A stretch of DNA of 7,794 nucleotides. Origin: Planctomycetota bacterium (GTDB taxonomy: Bacteria; Planctomycetota; Planctomycetia; Planctomycetales; Planctomycetaceae). Location: positions 1-7,794 of the forward strand of contig JAPLOC010000450.1 of assembly GCA_026692825.1 (NCBI GenBank). Direction: 5' to 3'. Below, piece after piece: positions 1 to 5,540 of this stretch. The position numbers were made by a program, and so were the translations under genes. The stretch's first letter is position 1. The number at the start of each line of letters is the position of its first letter. Under the pieces are notes generated by a model. It was not told where the DNA came from. It saw nothing but the letters and a program-made list of their open reading frames with translations, and did no database searches.

Positions 1-52
1 CAAGCGTCTGTTGATTGGCGCGTGGAATTCCTCCCACTATGGTGCCTCTACC

Positions 53-70
53 CTTCCCGCGTTTGGGAAG
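53..70. repeat. small hairpin upstream of xdhC
   Basis: CTTCCC (53-58) and GGGAAG (65-70) form a perfect 6-bp stem with a 6-base loop. It lies 28 bases before the xdhC start. It could be the end of a preceding transcript or a leader structure. It has no T-tract, so function is unproven. Confidence 0.3.
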
Positions 71-98
71 CCCTGAGCAAGTCTGACGGTTGGTCAAG

Positions 99-1235
99 AT
101 GCGCAAGATTCTGGAATCCCTTGCTGAAACGCTGCGTGCGGGTCAGTCGGCGGCCTATACGGCCCTCGTCGAGACTCGCGGGTCTACGCCGCAAAAGGCC
201 GGGGCGACCATGCTGGTGTATCCAGACGGATCGCAGATTGGAACGCTCGGTGGTGGTTGTGTGGAAGCCGAGGTCAAGCGCCGCGCCTTGCGGTTGCTCG
301 ACGAAGGGGAGACGGATCTCCTCACCTTTCAGCTTGACGACAACTACGGTTGGGACGATGGACTGATTTGTGGCGGCCGGATGAAGTTGTTGGTCGATCC
401 GGTGCGGCCAGGTCAGGATCTCGCGTACTTTGAGACGTTGAACCACCTTTTGGCGGCGGGCACTCCGGTGACGGAAGCGGTCGTGCTGGAAGGGGAACGT
501 TCGGGAGGTGGTCATCCGGGTGATCGCTTCCTGTTGGATGACGCCGGTCAAGTGCTTGCCGCCCGTGCGAAGTTGGGTCTTCCCACGACTGCGGTTCAAC
601 ACTTGCGCCCGTCCAGAAGCCGTCCGCGGCCCTATGTGGAGTCGGGAATTTCGTACCTGCCGTTTTTGCGGCGGTGCCGACTCATCATTGTAGGTGCCGG
701 CCATGTCGGTCAAAAAGTCGCGCAGCTTGCCTCTGAGGTCGATTTCGACGTGTGGGTCGTCGATGACCGGGAAGAGTACTGCAACAGCGGTCGTTTTCCC
801 GAGGCGAAGCGGTTGATTGTTGGTCCCGTCGACACGGTGTTGTCGGGATTGGAGATCGACCACAATTCGTACTGTCTGATCGTGACACGCGGCCACAACC
901 ACGACGAGGAGGCGTTGTACCACCTCGCCGAGACGGACGCGTCGTACGTGGGAATGATCGGCAGCAAACGAAAAATCCGACTGATTTTCGACGATCTTGT
1001 GGCGGAAGGGATTTCGCTGGAGGCGTTGAAGCGCGTGCATGCCCCGCTGGGATTCGACATTGGATCGCAGACGGTGCCCGAGATCGCGGTGAGTATCGTG
1101 GCCGAGCTGGTCGCGCATCGCAATCTGGGGGGAATTCCACGGCAATATGCCCGTGATTCCCTGCTCACCGACAGTTCGGCGCGCGGTTGTGAGACAGACG
1201 TCGCGGGAAGCGACGCCGTCAACACGAACGCGTGA
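99..1235 (+). CDS. xdhC: XdhC/CoxI family molybdenum hydroxylase maturation protein
   Basis: Proteins of this family bind molybdenum cofactor in the cytoplasm and help load its sulfurated form into xanthine dehydrogenase or related hydroxylases (family knowledge). The 378-residue product shows both expected domains. The N-terminal XdhC/CoxI domain has GSTPQKAGA at about residues 28-36, GGGCVEAE at 51-58 and GLICGG at 88-93. The C-terminal Rossmann domain has GAGHVG at 199-204, TRGHNHDEE at 263-271, GMIGSKRK at 285-292 and a conserved tail around 314-337 (HAPLGFDIGSQTVPEIA). I chose the ATG at 99; a TTG at 90 is possible, and an in-frame TGA at 84-86 limits extension. No good Shine-Dalgarno precedes either start. 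The frame is intact, and the length is normal for two-domain members. No hydroxylase subunit is visible in the window, so the client enzyme is unknown. The last 30 or so residues are probably a disordered tail. Confidence is high for the family and moderate for the exact client. Confidence 0.93.
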   Translation: MRKILESLAETLRAGQSAAYTALVETRGSTPQKAGATMLVYPDGSQIGTLGGGCVEAEVKRRALRLLDEGETDLLTFQLDDNYGWDDGLICGGRMKLLVDPVRPGQDLAYFETLNHLLAAGTPVTEAVVLEGERSGGGHPGDRFLLDDAGQVLAARAKLGLPTTAVQHLRPSRSRPRPYVESGISYLPFLRRCRLIIVGAGHVGQKVAQLASEVDFDVWVVDDREEYCNSGRFPEAKRLIVGPVDTVLSGLEIDHNSYCLIVTRGHNHDEEALYHLAETDASYVGMIGSKRKIRLIFDDLVAEGISLEALKRVHAPLGFDIGSQTVPEIAVSIVAELVAHRNLGGIPRQYARDSLLTDSSARGCETDVAGSDAVNTNA

Positions 1236-1280
1236 AATCGGTACGCAAGGTCGCGGGATGCGACACAGCCCAAAGACTGT

Positions 1281-1312
1281 GAATGCCGGCTGGGGCATTC
1301 CCGGAAAGCGGG
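1281..1312 (+). terminator. hairpins downstream of xdhC, possible terminator
   Basis: GAATGCC (1281-1287) pairs perfectly with GGCATTC (1294-1300) around a 6-base loop. A second short stem, CCCG (1300-1303) with CGGG (1309-1312), follows directly. The structure starts 45 bases after the xdhC stop. No run of T follows, so classical intrinsic termination is uncertain. A transcript-end or RNA-stability structure is the alternative. Confidence 0.35.
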
Positions 1313-1330
1313 TCTGACTTGCGGGTTTAG

Positions 1331-1351
1331 GGATCCCTTCAGGCGGGATCT
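1331..1351. repeat. inverted repeat GGGATC/GATCCC
   Basis: GATCCC (1332-1337) pairs with GGGATC (1345-1350) around a 7-base loop, and a G-T wobble at 1331/1351 extends it to 7 bp. It lies in the xdhC to secreted-protein intergenic region, downstream of the hairpins at 1281-1312. It may be part of the same 3' structure or an operator-like site. No regulator is identifiable. Confidence 0.3.
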
Positions 1352-1391
1352 CTGGCCGACACAGGCTCCCGCGTCGCGATGCGCGATGCGA

Positions 1392-1423
1392 GTTCAGGCT
1401 GGGAATTAGGTTCAGGCTGGGAA
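1392..1423 (+). repeat. perfect 14-base direct repeat, two copies
   Basis: The sequence GTTCAGGCTGGGAA occurs at 1392-1405 and again at 1410-1423, separated by four bases (start-to-start distance 18). It lies about 105 bases upstream of the secreted-protein start at 1527, where a promoter or operator would be expected. It could be a pair of binding sites on nearly the same face of the helix, or a small slippage duplication. The remainder of 1236-1526 shows no gene and no promoter I can defend. Confidence 0.6.
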
Positions 1424-1513
1424 CCTGCTCGCTTTGAGCAACGAAGCCTCCGGGGGACCGCTGCGCGCGGACCCGCACAACGCTTCGTCGAACCATCACC
1501 ACTGGATTCCCGA

Positions 1514-1518
1514 AAGGA
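1514..1518 (+). promoter_or_regulatory. ribosome binding site of the secreted-protein gene
   Basis: AAGGA lies 8 bases before the ATG at 1527. It decides the start: the same frame stays open upstream to about 1434, but only the ATG at 1527 has this signal, and it is followed at once by a signal peptide. Confidence 0.75.
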
Positions 1519-1526
1519 AAACAGCC

Positions 1527-2216
1527 ATGAGGAAGTTCCGTTTCGTCGCCGCCGGTCTGTTTGTCGCGTGCGCCGCCCCGTTTGCCATCGCCTTCGAAGA
1601 GCCGGCACAGCCCGCCGTCGTCGTCGCGAAGTCGGACGCGACTGAGGTAACCGCCACCAACGATTCCAACGACGCGACTCCCGCGGTCGCTGAGCCCGCG
1701 CCGGCCCCGGTGATCCCCACACGTGAGATTGGCAGCCTCGCCTGGCACACCGATTACAAATTCGCGTATCGCGAGGCGCGCGAGCAGCGCAAGATGCTGC
1801 TGGTGTTCTTTCGCGATGACAAGAACGCCGCTTATTACGACAACTTCGAACGCGTCGTTCTCGCGAGTCCTCACCTCGCCCCCGCGCTCGGTCGGGTCGC
1901 GCGCGTTGTGGTCCCGGCGGCTTCCACCGACTATGGCCGTCCGCTGACGAACGGACAACGCGAACGGCTGCTCGATCATCCTTCGTTCTCGTTCATGTAT
2001 CGCACACCCGGCCTGGCGATGATCGACCTGGCGAGTGTTGGTTCGGGTGTCTATGGCCGCATTGTGTCGGCTCATCCGTTCATGGCCCATCGTGCCGAAG
2101 GGGTCGGCACAGTGCAGACCATGTTGTCGCTGCCTCCCGGAACCATCACTCAGCGGGCGCTCGTTTACGCGATGCGGACGCATCCGTCGGCCCCTCAGGG
2201 TGCGAACTATGGTTGA
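1527..2216 (+). CDS. N-terminal fragment: signal peptide and thioredoxin-like region
   Basis: This is the part that would be translated as the sequence stands (229 residues). Residues 1-22 form a signal peptide: basic MRKFR, a hydrophobic core, and a likely signal peptidase I cut after AIA. An Ala/Pro/Thr-rich linker follows to about residue 66. Residues 68-165 resemble a thioredoxin-like fold: a helix (FAYREAREQRK), then a buried strand LLVFFRDD at 91-98. The position where a CxxC motif would follow reads KNAAYYDN, so there is no redox-active cysteine pair and the domain would be a non-catalytic scaffold. A segment with MLSLPPGTITQRALVYAMR follows. The frame then stops at TGA 2214-2216, just after HPSAPQ, where homologues as I recall them continue into a CAP-like domain. 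The thioredoxin-like assignment is by fold pattern only. Confidence 0.6.
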   Translation: MRKFRFVAAGLFVACAAPFAIAFEEPAQPAVVVAKSDATEVTATNDSNDATPAVAEPAPAPVIPTREIGSLAWHTDYKFAYREAREQRKMLLVFFRDDKNAAYYDNFERVVLASPHLAPALGRVARVVVPAASTDYGRPLTNGQRERLLDHPSFSFMYRTPGLAMIDLASVGSGVYGRIVSAHPFMAHRAEGVGTVQTMLSLPPGTITQRALVYAMRTHPSAPQGANYG

Positions 2217-2476
2217 TGACAAGTCATGGCGTCGGGCACCATGACTGGGGAACACGTGCCGGCCAGGTCTCCGCCTCCACCGGGCGCTCACCCACCGCAG
2301 TCGCCGCGATGACCGGGAATTCGTACCTGCTCGACGCCGCAAGTGAACTCGTCACCCAGTGGCGCAATTCTCCGTCGCACTGGGTTCTGATGAGTCCCCC
2401 GGCGTCGGTCTATGCGCTGGACATGGTGCATTCCCCCGGTGGAGCGTGGTTCGGCACCGGCATCTTCGCGCGCTAA
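2213..2476 (+). CDS. C-terminal fragment: CAP/SCP-like domain end, out of frame
   Basis: This 87-codon frame overlaps the stop of the upstream fragment. It begins at a weak TTG (2213) or ATG (2216) with no Shine-Dalgarno. It contains GHHDWGTR, a helix LLDAASELVTQWRNSPSHW, and a final ALDMVHSPGGAWFGTGIFA. The W-x-x-SP-x-H followed by a G-x-W-[FY]-x-T-x-[IV]-FA ending is the pattern of the C-terminal half of CAP/SCP (cysteine-rich secretory protein) domains. The N-terminal helix of such a domain is missing here. It is very unlikely to be an independent gene; it reads as the displaced 3' end of the gene starting at 1527. Confidence 0.5.
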   Translation: MMTSHGVGHHDWGTRAGQVSASTGRSPTAVAAMTGNSYLLDAASELVTQWRNSPSHWVLMSPPASVYALDMVHSPGGAWFGTGIFAR

Positions 2477-2491
2477 ACACCCCTCAGGCGA

Positions 2492-2513
2492 GCGGGGGGC
2501 ATCAGCCCCCTGC
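2492..2513. terminator. strong GC-rich palindrome between convergent genes, likely bidirectional terminator or intergenic repeat
   Basis: GCGGGGGGC (2492-2500) pairs with GCCCCCTGC (2505-2513) around the loop ATCA. This gives a 9-bp stem with one G-T wobble. It lies 15 bases past the end of the plus-strand secreted-protein gene and 32 bases past the stop of the minus-strand zinc-ribbon gene. Neither side has a long T-run. I recall similar GC-rich palindromes recurring between planctomycete genes, so it may be a dispersed repeat that also stabilises or ends both transcripts. Confidence 0.55.
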
Positions 2514-2545
2514 CGTCACTCCCCAACCAAACCGTCACCCCCCTC

Positions 2546-2860
2546 TTATCGCACCAGCGAAGCCGCAACCGTCTTCGCAGTGCGCCAATCCCCCGCCAGC
2601 AGCGCGCAAACCGCCAGCAGCTCTTTCGAATTGTCGTCACCGACGAGTTCGACATAGCGCTCGGCCAGTTCGACCGCCTGCCGGGGGGCGTTGGCATTCA
2701 GCGCACGCAGACACTGGCGGCGGAGCGATTCCGCCGCCGCCTTCGCCTCGCGCAGCAGCGTCAGATCACACCGACACCGTCGGCATTCGTGCGACCACTC
2801 CTGCGCTGCCCGACAAGTCGGGCAGCGCATCACGCCGGTCGGTCCTCCACCAGTCGACAT
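2546..2860 (-). CDS. small zinc-ribbon protein with TPR-like helices
   Basis: This last gene of the chaperone operon encodes 104 residues. A zinc-binding knuckle pair is visible near the N-terminus: CPTC at residues 13-16 and CRRC at 26-29, with an extra Cys31. The rest is helical, with two A-rich antiparallel-looking helices (AVELAERYVELV and ELLAVCALLAGDWRTAKTVA) that resemble a TPR-type repeat. The ATG at 2860 is preferred over a GTG at 2866 because AAGGAG at 2866-2871 sits 5 bases before it and itself overlaps the dnaK stop. The start is 9 bases after that stop. Location suggests an accessory or client-binding factor for the Hsp70; this is inference. No named family is recognised. Confidence 0.75.
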   Translation of the reverse strand: MSTGGGPTGVMRCPTCRAAQEWSHECRRCRCDLTLLREAKAAAESLRRQCLRALNANAPRQAVELAERYVELVGDDNSKELLAVCALLAGDWRTAKTVAASLVR

Positions 2861-2865
2861 CCCCA

Positions 2866-2871
2866 CTCCTT
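2866..2871 (-). promoter_or_regulatory. ribosome binding site of the zinc-ribbon gene
   Basis: AAGGAG on the minus strand overlaps the TAA stop of dnaK and lies 5 bases before the ATG at 2860. It decides the start over the GTG at 2866 and implies coupling to upstream translation. Confidence 0.75.
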
Positions 2872-4210
2872 AGCGGTCCGCCAGGTAGAACAGCAGATCT
2901 TCGACGGCCTCGGCGATCGGCTGAATCTCGGCACGGTTGCCCGATTGCACCGCGGCGCGCAGGTCCGACAACATTCCGCGCAGCTCGGCGGCATCTTCCG
3001 CATTCGCTTTGCCGGCGGCGGCCTCCGCAGTCGCGATCAGGTCGGTGATCTCGTCGGCCTCCACGTCATCGGTCGTGTCGGAGTCCGCATCGTCCGAATC
3101 GTCTCCGTCCAACTCATCATCGAATTCGTCGTCGAACTCGTCCTCCAATTCTTCTTCGTCGACAATGTCGTCGACTTCCACCGCCGACTGTTCAAACAGC
3201 GCGTCGAGACGTTCGAGGGCGTCCACCCGTTCCCGGCGACGAAACCGCTCCATCATGTTGTCGATGACGACCTGTTTGGACTTTCCCGTGGCCCGTTCGG
3301 TCGCGGTCACCTTCAACAGACCGCTGAGATCGAGGTCGAGTTGCACCAGAATCTCATTGCCCGCAGGGAGGTCCGCCAGGCCTTCGATTCGAAATCCACC
3401 ACACAACGTGTTCCGCCGGGTATCGCTGAATTCACCTTGAAACACCCGGATTTCGGCGGCGTCCTGGCCGTCGTTCACCGTGAAGTAGCTCTGCGTCCTC
3501 CGGGACGGGAGTGCCGTGTTGCGGTCGATGATTGGTGAGAAGAAATAGGGATTGCGGGTTTCGCTGTTCAACGATTCGATACCCAGCGTGTGCGGCGTAA
3601 TGTCCACCAGAACCGGACCCACGTCGATCCCTGCGATCAAGCCCCCCTGCACGGCGGCCCCCATCGCGACAGCGAGGTCCGGCTCGATCTCGGAATGGAC
3701 CGGGCGACCCAGACGCTGCGTGAGAACCTGATGGATCATTGGCGTTCGCGTCGCCCCCCCGACCAGCAGCACCTTCGCGATGTCCGTCGCCTGGAGCTTC
3801 GCGTCGGTCATCGCGCTTTCCAGGCAATCGAGGGTCCGCTTGATCAACGGCTCGATCAGCTCTTCGAATTGGTCGCGCGTCACCTCGATTTCCAGATTGA
3901 GCGGCAACCCCTCTTTCTCGGCGATGAACTCCTCGGTGATCATCACGTACGGTTCGTACGACAGTTTCTTCTTGGCTTCTTCGACGGCGTGCAGCAGCCG
4001 AGACCGCGCGGAGAGCGATTGCCGCAAATCGACTTTGTGTTCCGACTCAAACTTGTCGCAGACAAAATCGAGCAGTTTCTGATCGAAGTCATCGCCACCA
4101 AGCTGGGTGTCGCCATGGCTGGCGAGAATCTCCACAACCCCTTGTTCGACCTGCGCGATGGAAACGTCGAACGTCCCTCCCCCCAGATCGTACACCAGCA
4201 GCCGTTCCAT
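2870..4210 (-). CDS. DnaK C-terminal fragment, open frame after the TAA
   Basis: The frame downstream of the TAA is open to 2870, with its first ATG at 4210 (446 residues). It has the same phase as the N-terminal fragment. It starts just before YDLGGGTFD and includes the adenosine motif, substrate domain and acidic tail. The bases before 4210 are C-rich with no Shine-Dalgarno, so independent initiation is doubtful. The segment before that ATG (P-T-A-A-V-L-T-Y-D-P-H) is still recognisable Hsp70, which shows the true gene extends through the stop. Confidence 0.5.
   Translation of the reverse strand: MERLLVYDLGGGTFDVSIAQVEQGVVEILASHGDTQLGGDDFDQKLLDFVCDKFESEHKVDLRQSLSARSRLLHAVEEAKKKLSYEPYVMITEEFIAEKEGLPLNLEIEVTRDQFEELIEPLIKRTLDCLESAMTDAKLQATDIAKVLLVGGATRTPMIHQVLTQRLGRPVHSEIEPDLAVAMGAAVQGGLIAGIDVGPVLVDITPHTLGIESLNSETRNPYFFSPIIDRNTALPSRRTQSYFTVNDGQDAAEIRVFQGEFSDTRRNTLCGGFRIEGLADLPAGNEILVQLDLDLSGLLKVTATERATGKSKQVVIDNMMERFRRRERVDALERLDALFEQSAVEVDDIVDEEELEDEFDDEFDDELDGDDSDDADSDTTDDVEADEITDLIATAEAAAGKANAEDAAELRGMLSDLRAAVQSGNRAEIQPIAEAVEDLLFYLADR
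3111..3158 (-). repeat. four imperfect 12-base tandem units in the dnaK acidic segment
   Basis: Plus-strand units AACTCATCATCG, AATTCGTCGTCG, AACTCGTCCTCC and AATTCTTCTTCG follow one another at 3111-3158. On the coding strand they encode a D/E-rich array with a hydrophobic residue every fourth position (DEFDDEFDDEL). In-frame 12-base units suggest growth by replication slippage, so length may vary between relatives. Confidence 0.65.
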
Positions 4211-4252
4211 CTCGGGAGGATGGGGATCGTAGGTCAGAACCGCGGCGGTGGG

Positions 4253-4711
4253 TTAATTGATGATCCGGAGGACGTCCAGTCCCGCGAGGCGACCCGCTTC
4301 CCGCGTCGCTTCGCGCTGCCCTTCGGTGAAAAACGCGGGAACGGTGATGACCGCTTTCGAAACGGCATGCCCGATCGACTTTTCGGCACGTTCTTTGAGC
4401 GTGCGCAGGATGATCGCGGAGATCTCCTGCGGGGTGAAGCTCTGGTCACCCAGTTTGACATGAACCTCCTGCCCCATTTTGCGTTTGATCGATCGGATGG
4501 TCCGTTCGGGGGCGAGGACGAATTGATTGCGGGCCGCCCGTCCCACCAGGAGCTTTCCCTGCGGGTCGAGACCAACAACCGAGGGAACGATCGGGTCTCC
4601 ATCCTCAGACAACACGACGGGTCGACCGTCGCGAAGAATCGCGACCTCGCTGTTGGTGGTTCCCAGGTCGATTCCCAGAATCACCTCGGTCACGGTTTCG
4701 GACGCACTCAT
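4253..4711 (-). CDS. DnaK N-terminal fragment as translated up to the TAA
   Basis: Taken literally, translation from the ATG at 4711 gives a 152-residue piece ending D-V-L-R-I-I-N. It holds the phosphate-1 loop, the catalytic lysine region and VITVPAFF. It lacks the phosphate-2 loop, the adenosine motif and all of the substrate domain, so it could not hydrolyse ATP or bind clients as a normal Hsp70. A second ATG at 4717 is only 3 bases from AAGGA, whereas 4711 is 9 bases away and fits better. Confidence 0.6.
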   Translation of the reverse strand: MSASETVTEVILGIDLGTTNSEVAILRDGRPVVLSEDGDPIVPSVVGLDPQGKLLVGRAARNQFVLAPERTIRSIKRKMGQEVHVKLGDQSFTPQEISAIILRTLKERAEKSIGHAVSKAVITVPAFFTEGQREATREAGRLAGLDVLRIIN

Positions 4712-4720
4712 TCCCATCGA

Positions 4721-4725
4721 TCCTT
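4721..4725 (-). promoter_or_regulatory. ribosome binding site of dnaK
   Basis: AAGGA on the minus strand lies in the 16-base gap between the grpE stop and the dnaK start. Spacing is 9 bases to the ATG at 4711 and only 3 to the ATG at 4717, which favours 4711. Confidence 0.7.
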
Positions 4726-4727
4726 GT

Positions 4728-5540
4728 TCAGTCTTCCAGGATTCGCGACGCCCGCACTTCGGCGCTGCGCAACAAACGACCGTTCCAGATGTAGCCGCGA
4801 CGCAGCTCATCGACAACAACGCCTCCCCGGACCCCCTCGGCGTCGACCACTTCCACCACAATCATCGTTTCGGGGTCAACCGGCCGGCCGACCGCGTCCA
4901 GGCGGGAGATTCCCTCCGACGCCAACGCCCGTGACAACCGATTGTGAATCAGTCGGTATCCATCGAGCATCGCCTGCAATGTCTTTTGCGCTTCGTCCCG
5001 TGGTTCGTCCTGAAGCAGTTTCTGAACCGCCGCGTGGTAGCGACGGGCGTTCCAGCGCTGAAATCCGGAAAGCTGCGAGTACAGAACGTCGACCCGCGTC
5101 GACAAGGATTCGGGTTGTTCCATGGGAAGACGCTGGCGAATCTTTTCGATTTGCTGCCGGCCCCGGTCGAGCGCTTCGTCAAGTTCCACCAGCGCCATCG
5201 CCAATCCCTTCCCGGCATTCGGGGCGGGGGTGGACTCACGTGGGGCGGGTTCGCGGGGCGGAGTTTGAAACACCTCGATCGCCTGCTGCAATCCTCCCAG
5301 GACGTTGCGCGCCTCATCCTCCAAAGCCCGGGCACCCCGCGTCTGCAGTTTCAGATCGTGGCGCAGTGACGTGAACTCCTCCACCAGTCGAATCAGGCCA
5401 AACTCGGGCGTCGCCGACTCGTCGTCCGATGAGTCTTGTTCGTCGTTCTGTTCCAGAAGGGGTTCTCGCTCGTCACGCACTGCGCGTAACCAGTCCCGAA
5501 ACCGCTCCAGCATGCGCTCTTCATGCGATTCATCGATCAT
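4728..5540 (-). CDS. grpE: GrpE-type nucleotide exchange factor, extended
   Basis: GrpE releases ADP from DnaK in the cytoplasm so that ATP can rebind and the client is freed. The 270-residue product is longer than the roughly 200-residue E. coli protein. Residues 1-45 are charged and probably disordered. Residues 49-92 form a coiled-coil-like helix. A Pro-rich break lies at 93-108, more helices follow to about 207, and the C-terminal beta domain lies at about 209-265. That domain carries the family signature in divergent form: LDAVGRPVDPETM, then GVVVDELRRGYIWNGRLLRSAEV, close to the usual G-x-V-x-x-x-L-x-x-GY-x-x-x-x-R-x-L-R-x-A-x-V pattern. The start ATG at 5540 overlaps the stop of the J-like gene by four bases (ATGA), so translation is probably coupled; no strong Shine-Dalgarno is seen. 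It sits directly upstream of dnaK, as expected for a partner. Confidence is high for a GrpE-family fold. Confidence 0.85.
   Translation of the reverse strand: MIDESHEERMLERFRDWLRAVRDEREPLLEQNDEQDSSDDESATPEFGLIRLVEEFTSLRHDLKLQTRGARALEDEARNVLGGLQQAIEVFQTPPREPAPRESTPAPNAGKGLAMALVELDEALDRGRQQIEKIRQRLPMEQPESLSTRVDVLYSQLSGFQRWNARRYHAAVQKLLQDEPRDEAQKTLQAMLDGYRLIHNRLSRALASEGISRLDAVGRPVDPETMIVVEVVDAEGVRGGVVVDELRRGYIWNGRLLRSAEVRASRILED

Larger units (their letters stand above)
1527..2476 (+). pseudogene. frameshifted secreted protein: thioredoxin-like region plus CAP/SCP-like C-terminus
   Basis: Two adjacent open frames read as one gene broken near 2200-2216. The first frame ends at TGA 2214-2216 in a segment of normal composition. 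The second continues without a gap in another frame and carries a recognisable domain end. One added base near the junction would join them, and the 950-base span is one short of a multiple of three. The inferred product is exported, with a thioredoxin-like region and then a CAP/SCP-like domain. I recall similar planctomycete proteins having this order, with roughly 20 extra residues between the two parts, so the lesion may be a larger deletion rather than a single lost base. A sequencing indel would look the same. The specific function is unknown. Confidence is good that the two frames belong together and moderate on domain names. Confidence 0.62.
2870..4711 (-). pseudogene. dnaK: divergent DnaK/Hsp70 with an in-frame TAA at the catalytic glutamate
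   Basis: Hsp70 is a cytoplasmic ATP-driven chaperone working with J-proteins and GrpE. The full frame is 613 codons from the ATG at 4711. Hsp70 signatures appear in order: IDLGTTNS at codons 14-21, SIKRKMG with the catalytic-lysine equivalent at 76, VITVPAFF at 121-128, YDLGGGTFD at 174-182, VLLVGGATRTP at 314-324, linker GPVLVDITPHTLG at 365-377, then a beta-sandwich substrate domain to about 480. Codon 153 is TAA (4253-4255). The flanking frame reads R-I-I-N-stop-P-T-A-A, so the lost residue is the Glu of NEPTAA, equivalent to E. coli DnaK Glu171. One G-to-T change from GAA explains it. The C-terminal lid is atypical: an acidic segment at about 513-555, then a short helical tail ending LLFYLADR. 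It is probably a second Hsp70 rather than the housekeeping DnaK. A sequencing error would give the same picture. Confidence 0.85.

Noticed and set aside
11..40. Possible promoter before xdhC (TTGATT, then CACTAT)
   Set aside because: The spacer is 18 bases, but the -10 element matches only three of six consensus bases. This is not better than chance without transcript data.
1560..1571. Lipoprotein signal (FVAC at residues 12-15 of the secreted protein)
   Set aside because: The -3 position is Phe rather than Leu, and a good signal peptidase I site (AIA before FEE) follows at residue 22, so a soluble exported protein is more likely.
48..2342. A 764-codon open frame on the minus strand
   Set aside because: It lies opposite xdhC and the secreted-protein gene, which carry clear protein motifs. 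Its translation is Arg/Gly/His-rich with no recognisable domain, as expected for an antisense shadow in GC-rich DNA.
2359..3048. Plus-strand open frame across the intergenic palindrome
   Set aside because: It overlaps the zinc-ribbon gene and the end of dnaK. It is Pro/Ala/Arg-rich and has no ribosome binding site.
2870..4210. Treating the downstream dnaK frame as an independent truncated chaperone gene
   Set aside because: There is no Shine-Dalgarno before the ATG at 4210. Recognisable Hsp70 sequence continues in the same phase right up to the TAA, so it is part of one broken gene.
4253..4255. Recoding of the dnaK stop as selenocysteine or pyrrolysine
   Set aside because: The codon is TAA, not TGA or TAG. 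The residue expected is Glu, and I see no reason for a specialised insertion element there.
3590..5374. A 594-codon open frame on the plus strand
   Set aside because: It runs antisense to dnaK and grpE, both with strong family signatures. Its translation is low-complexity and motif-free.
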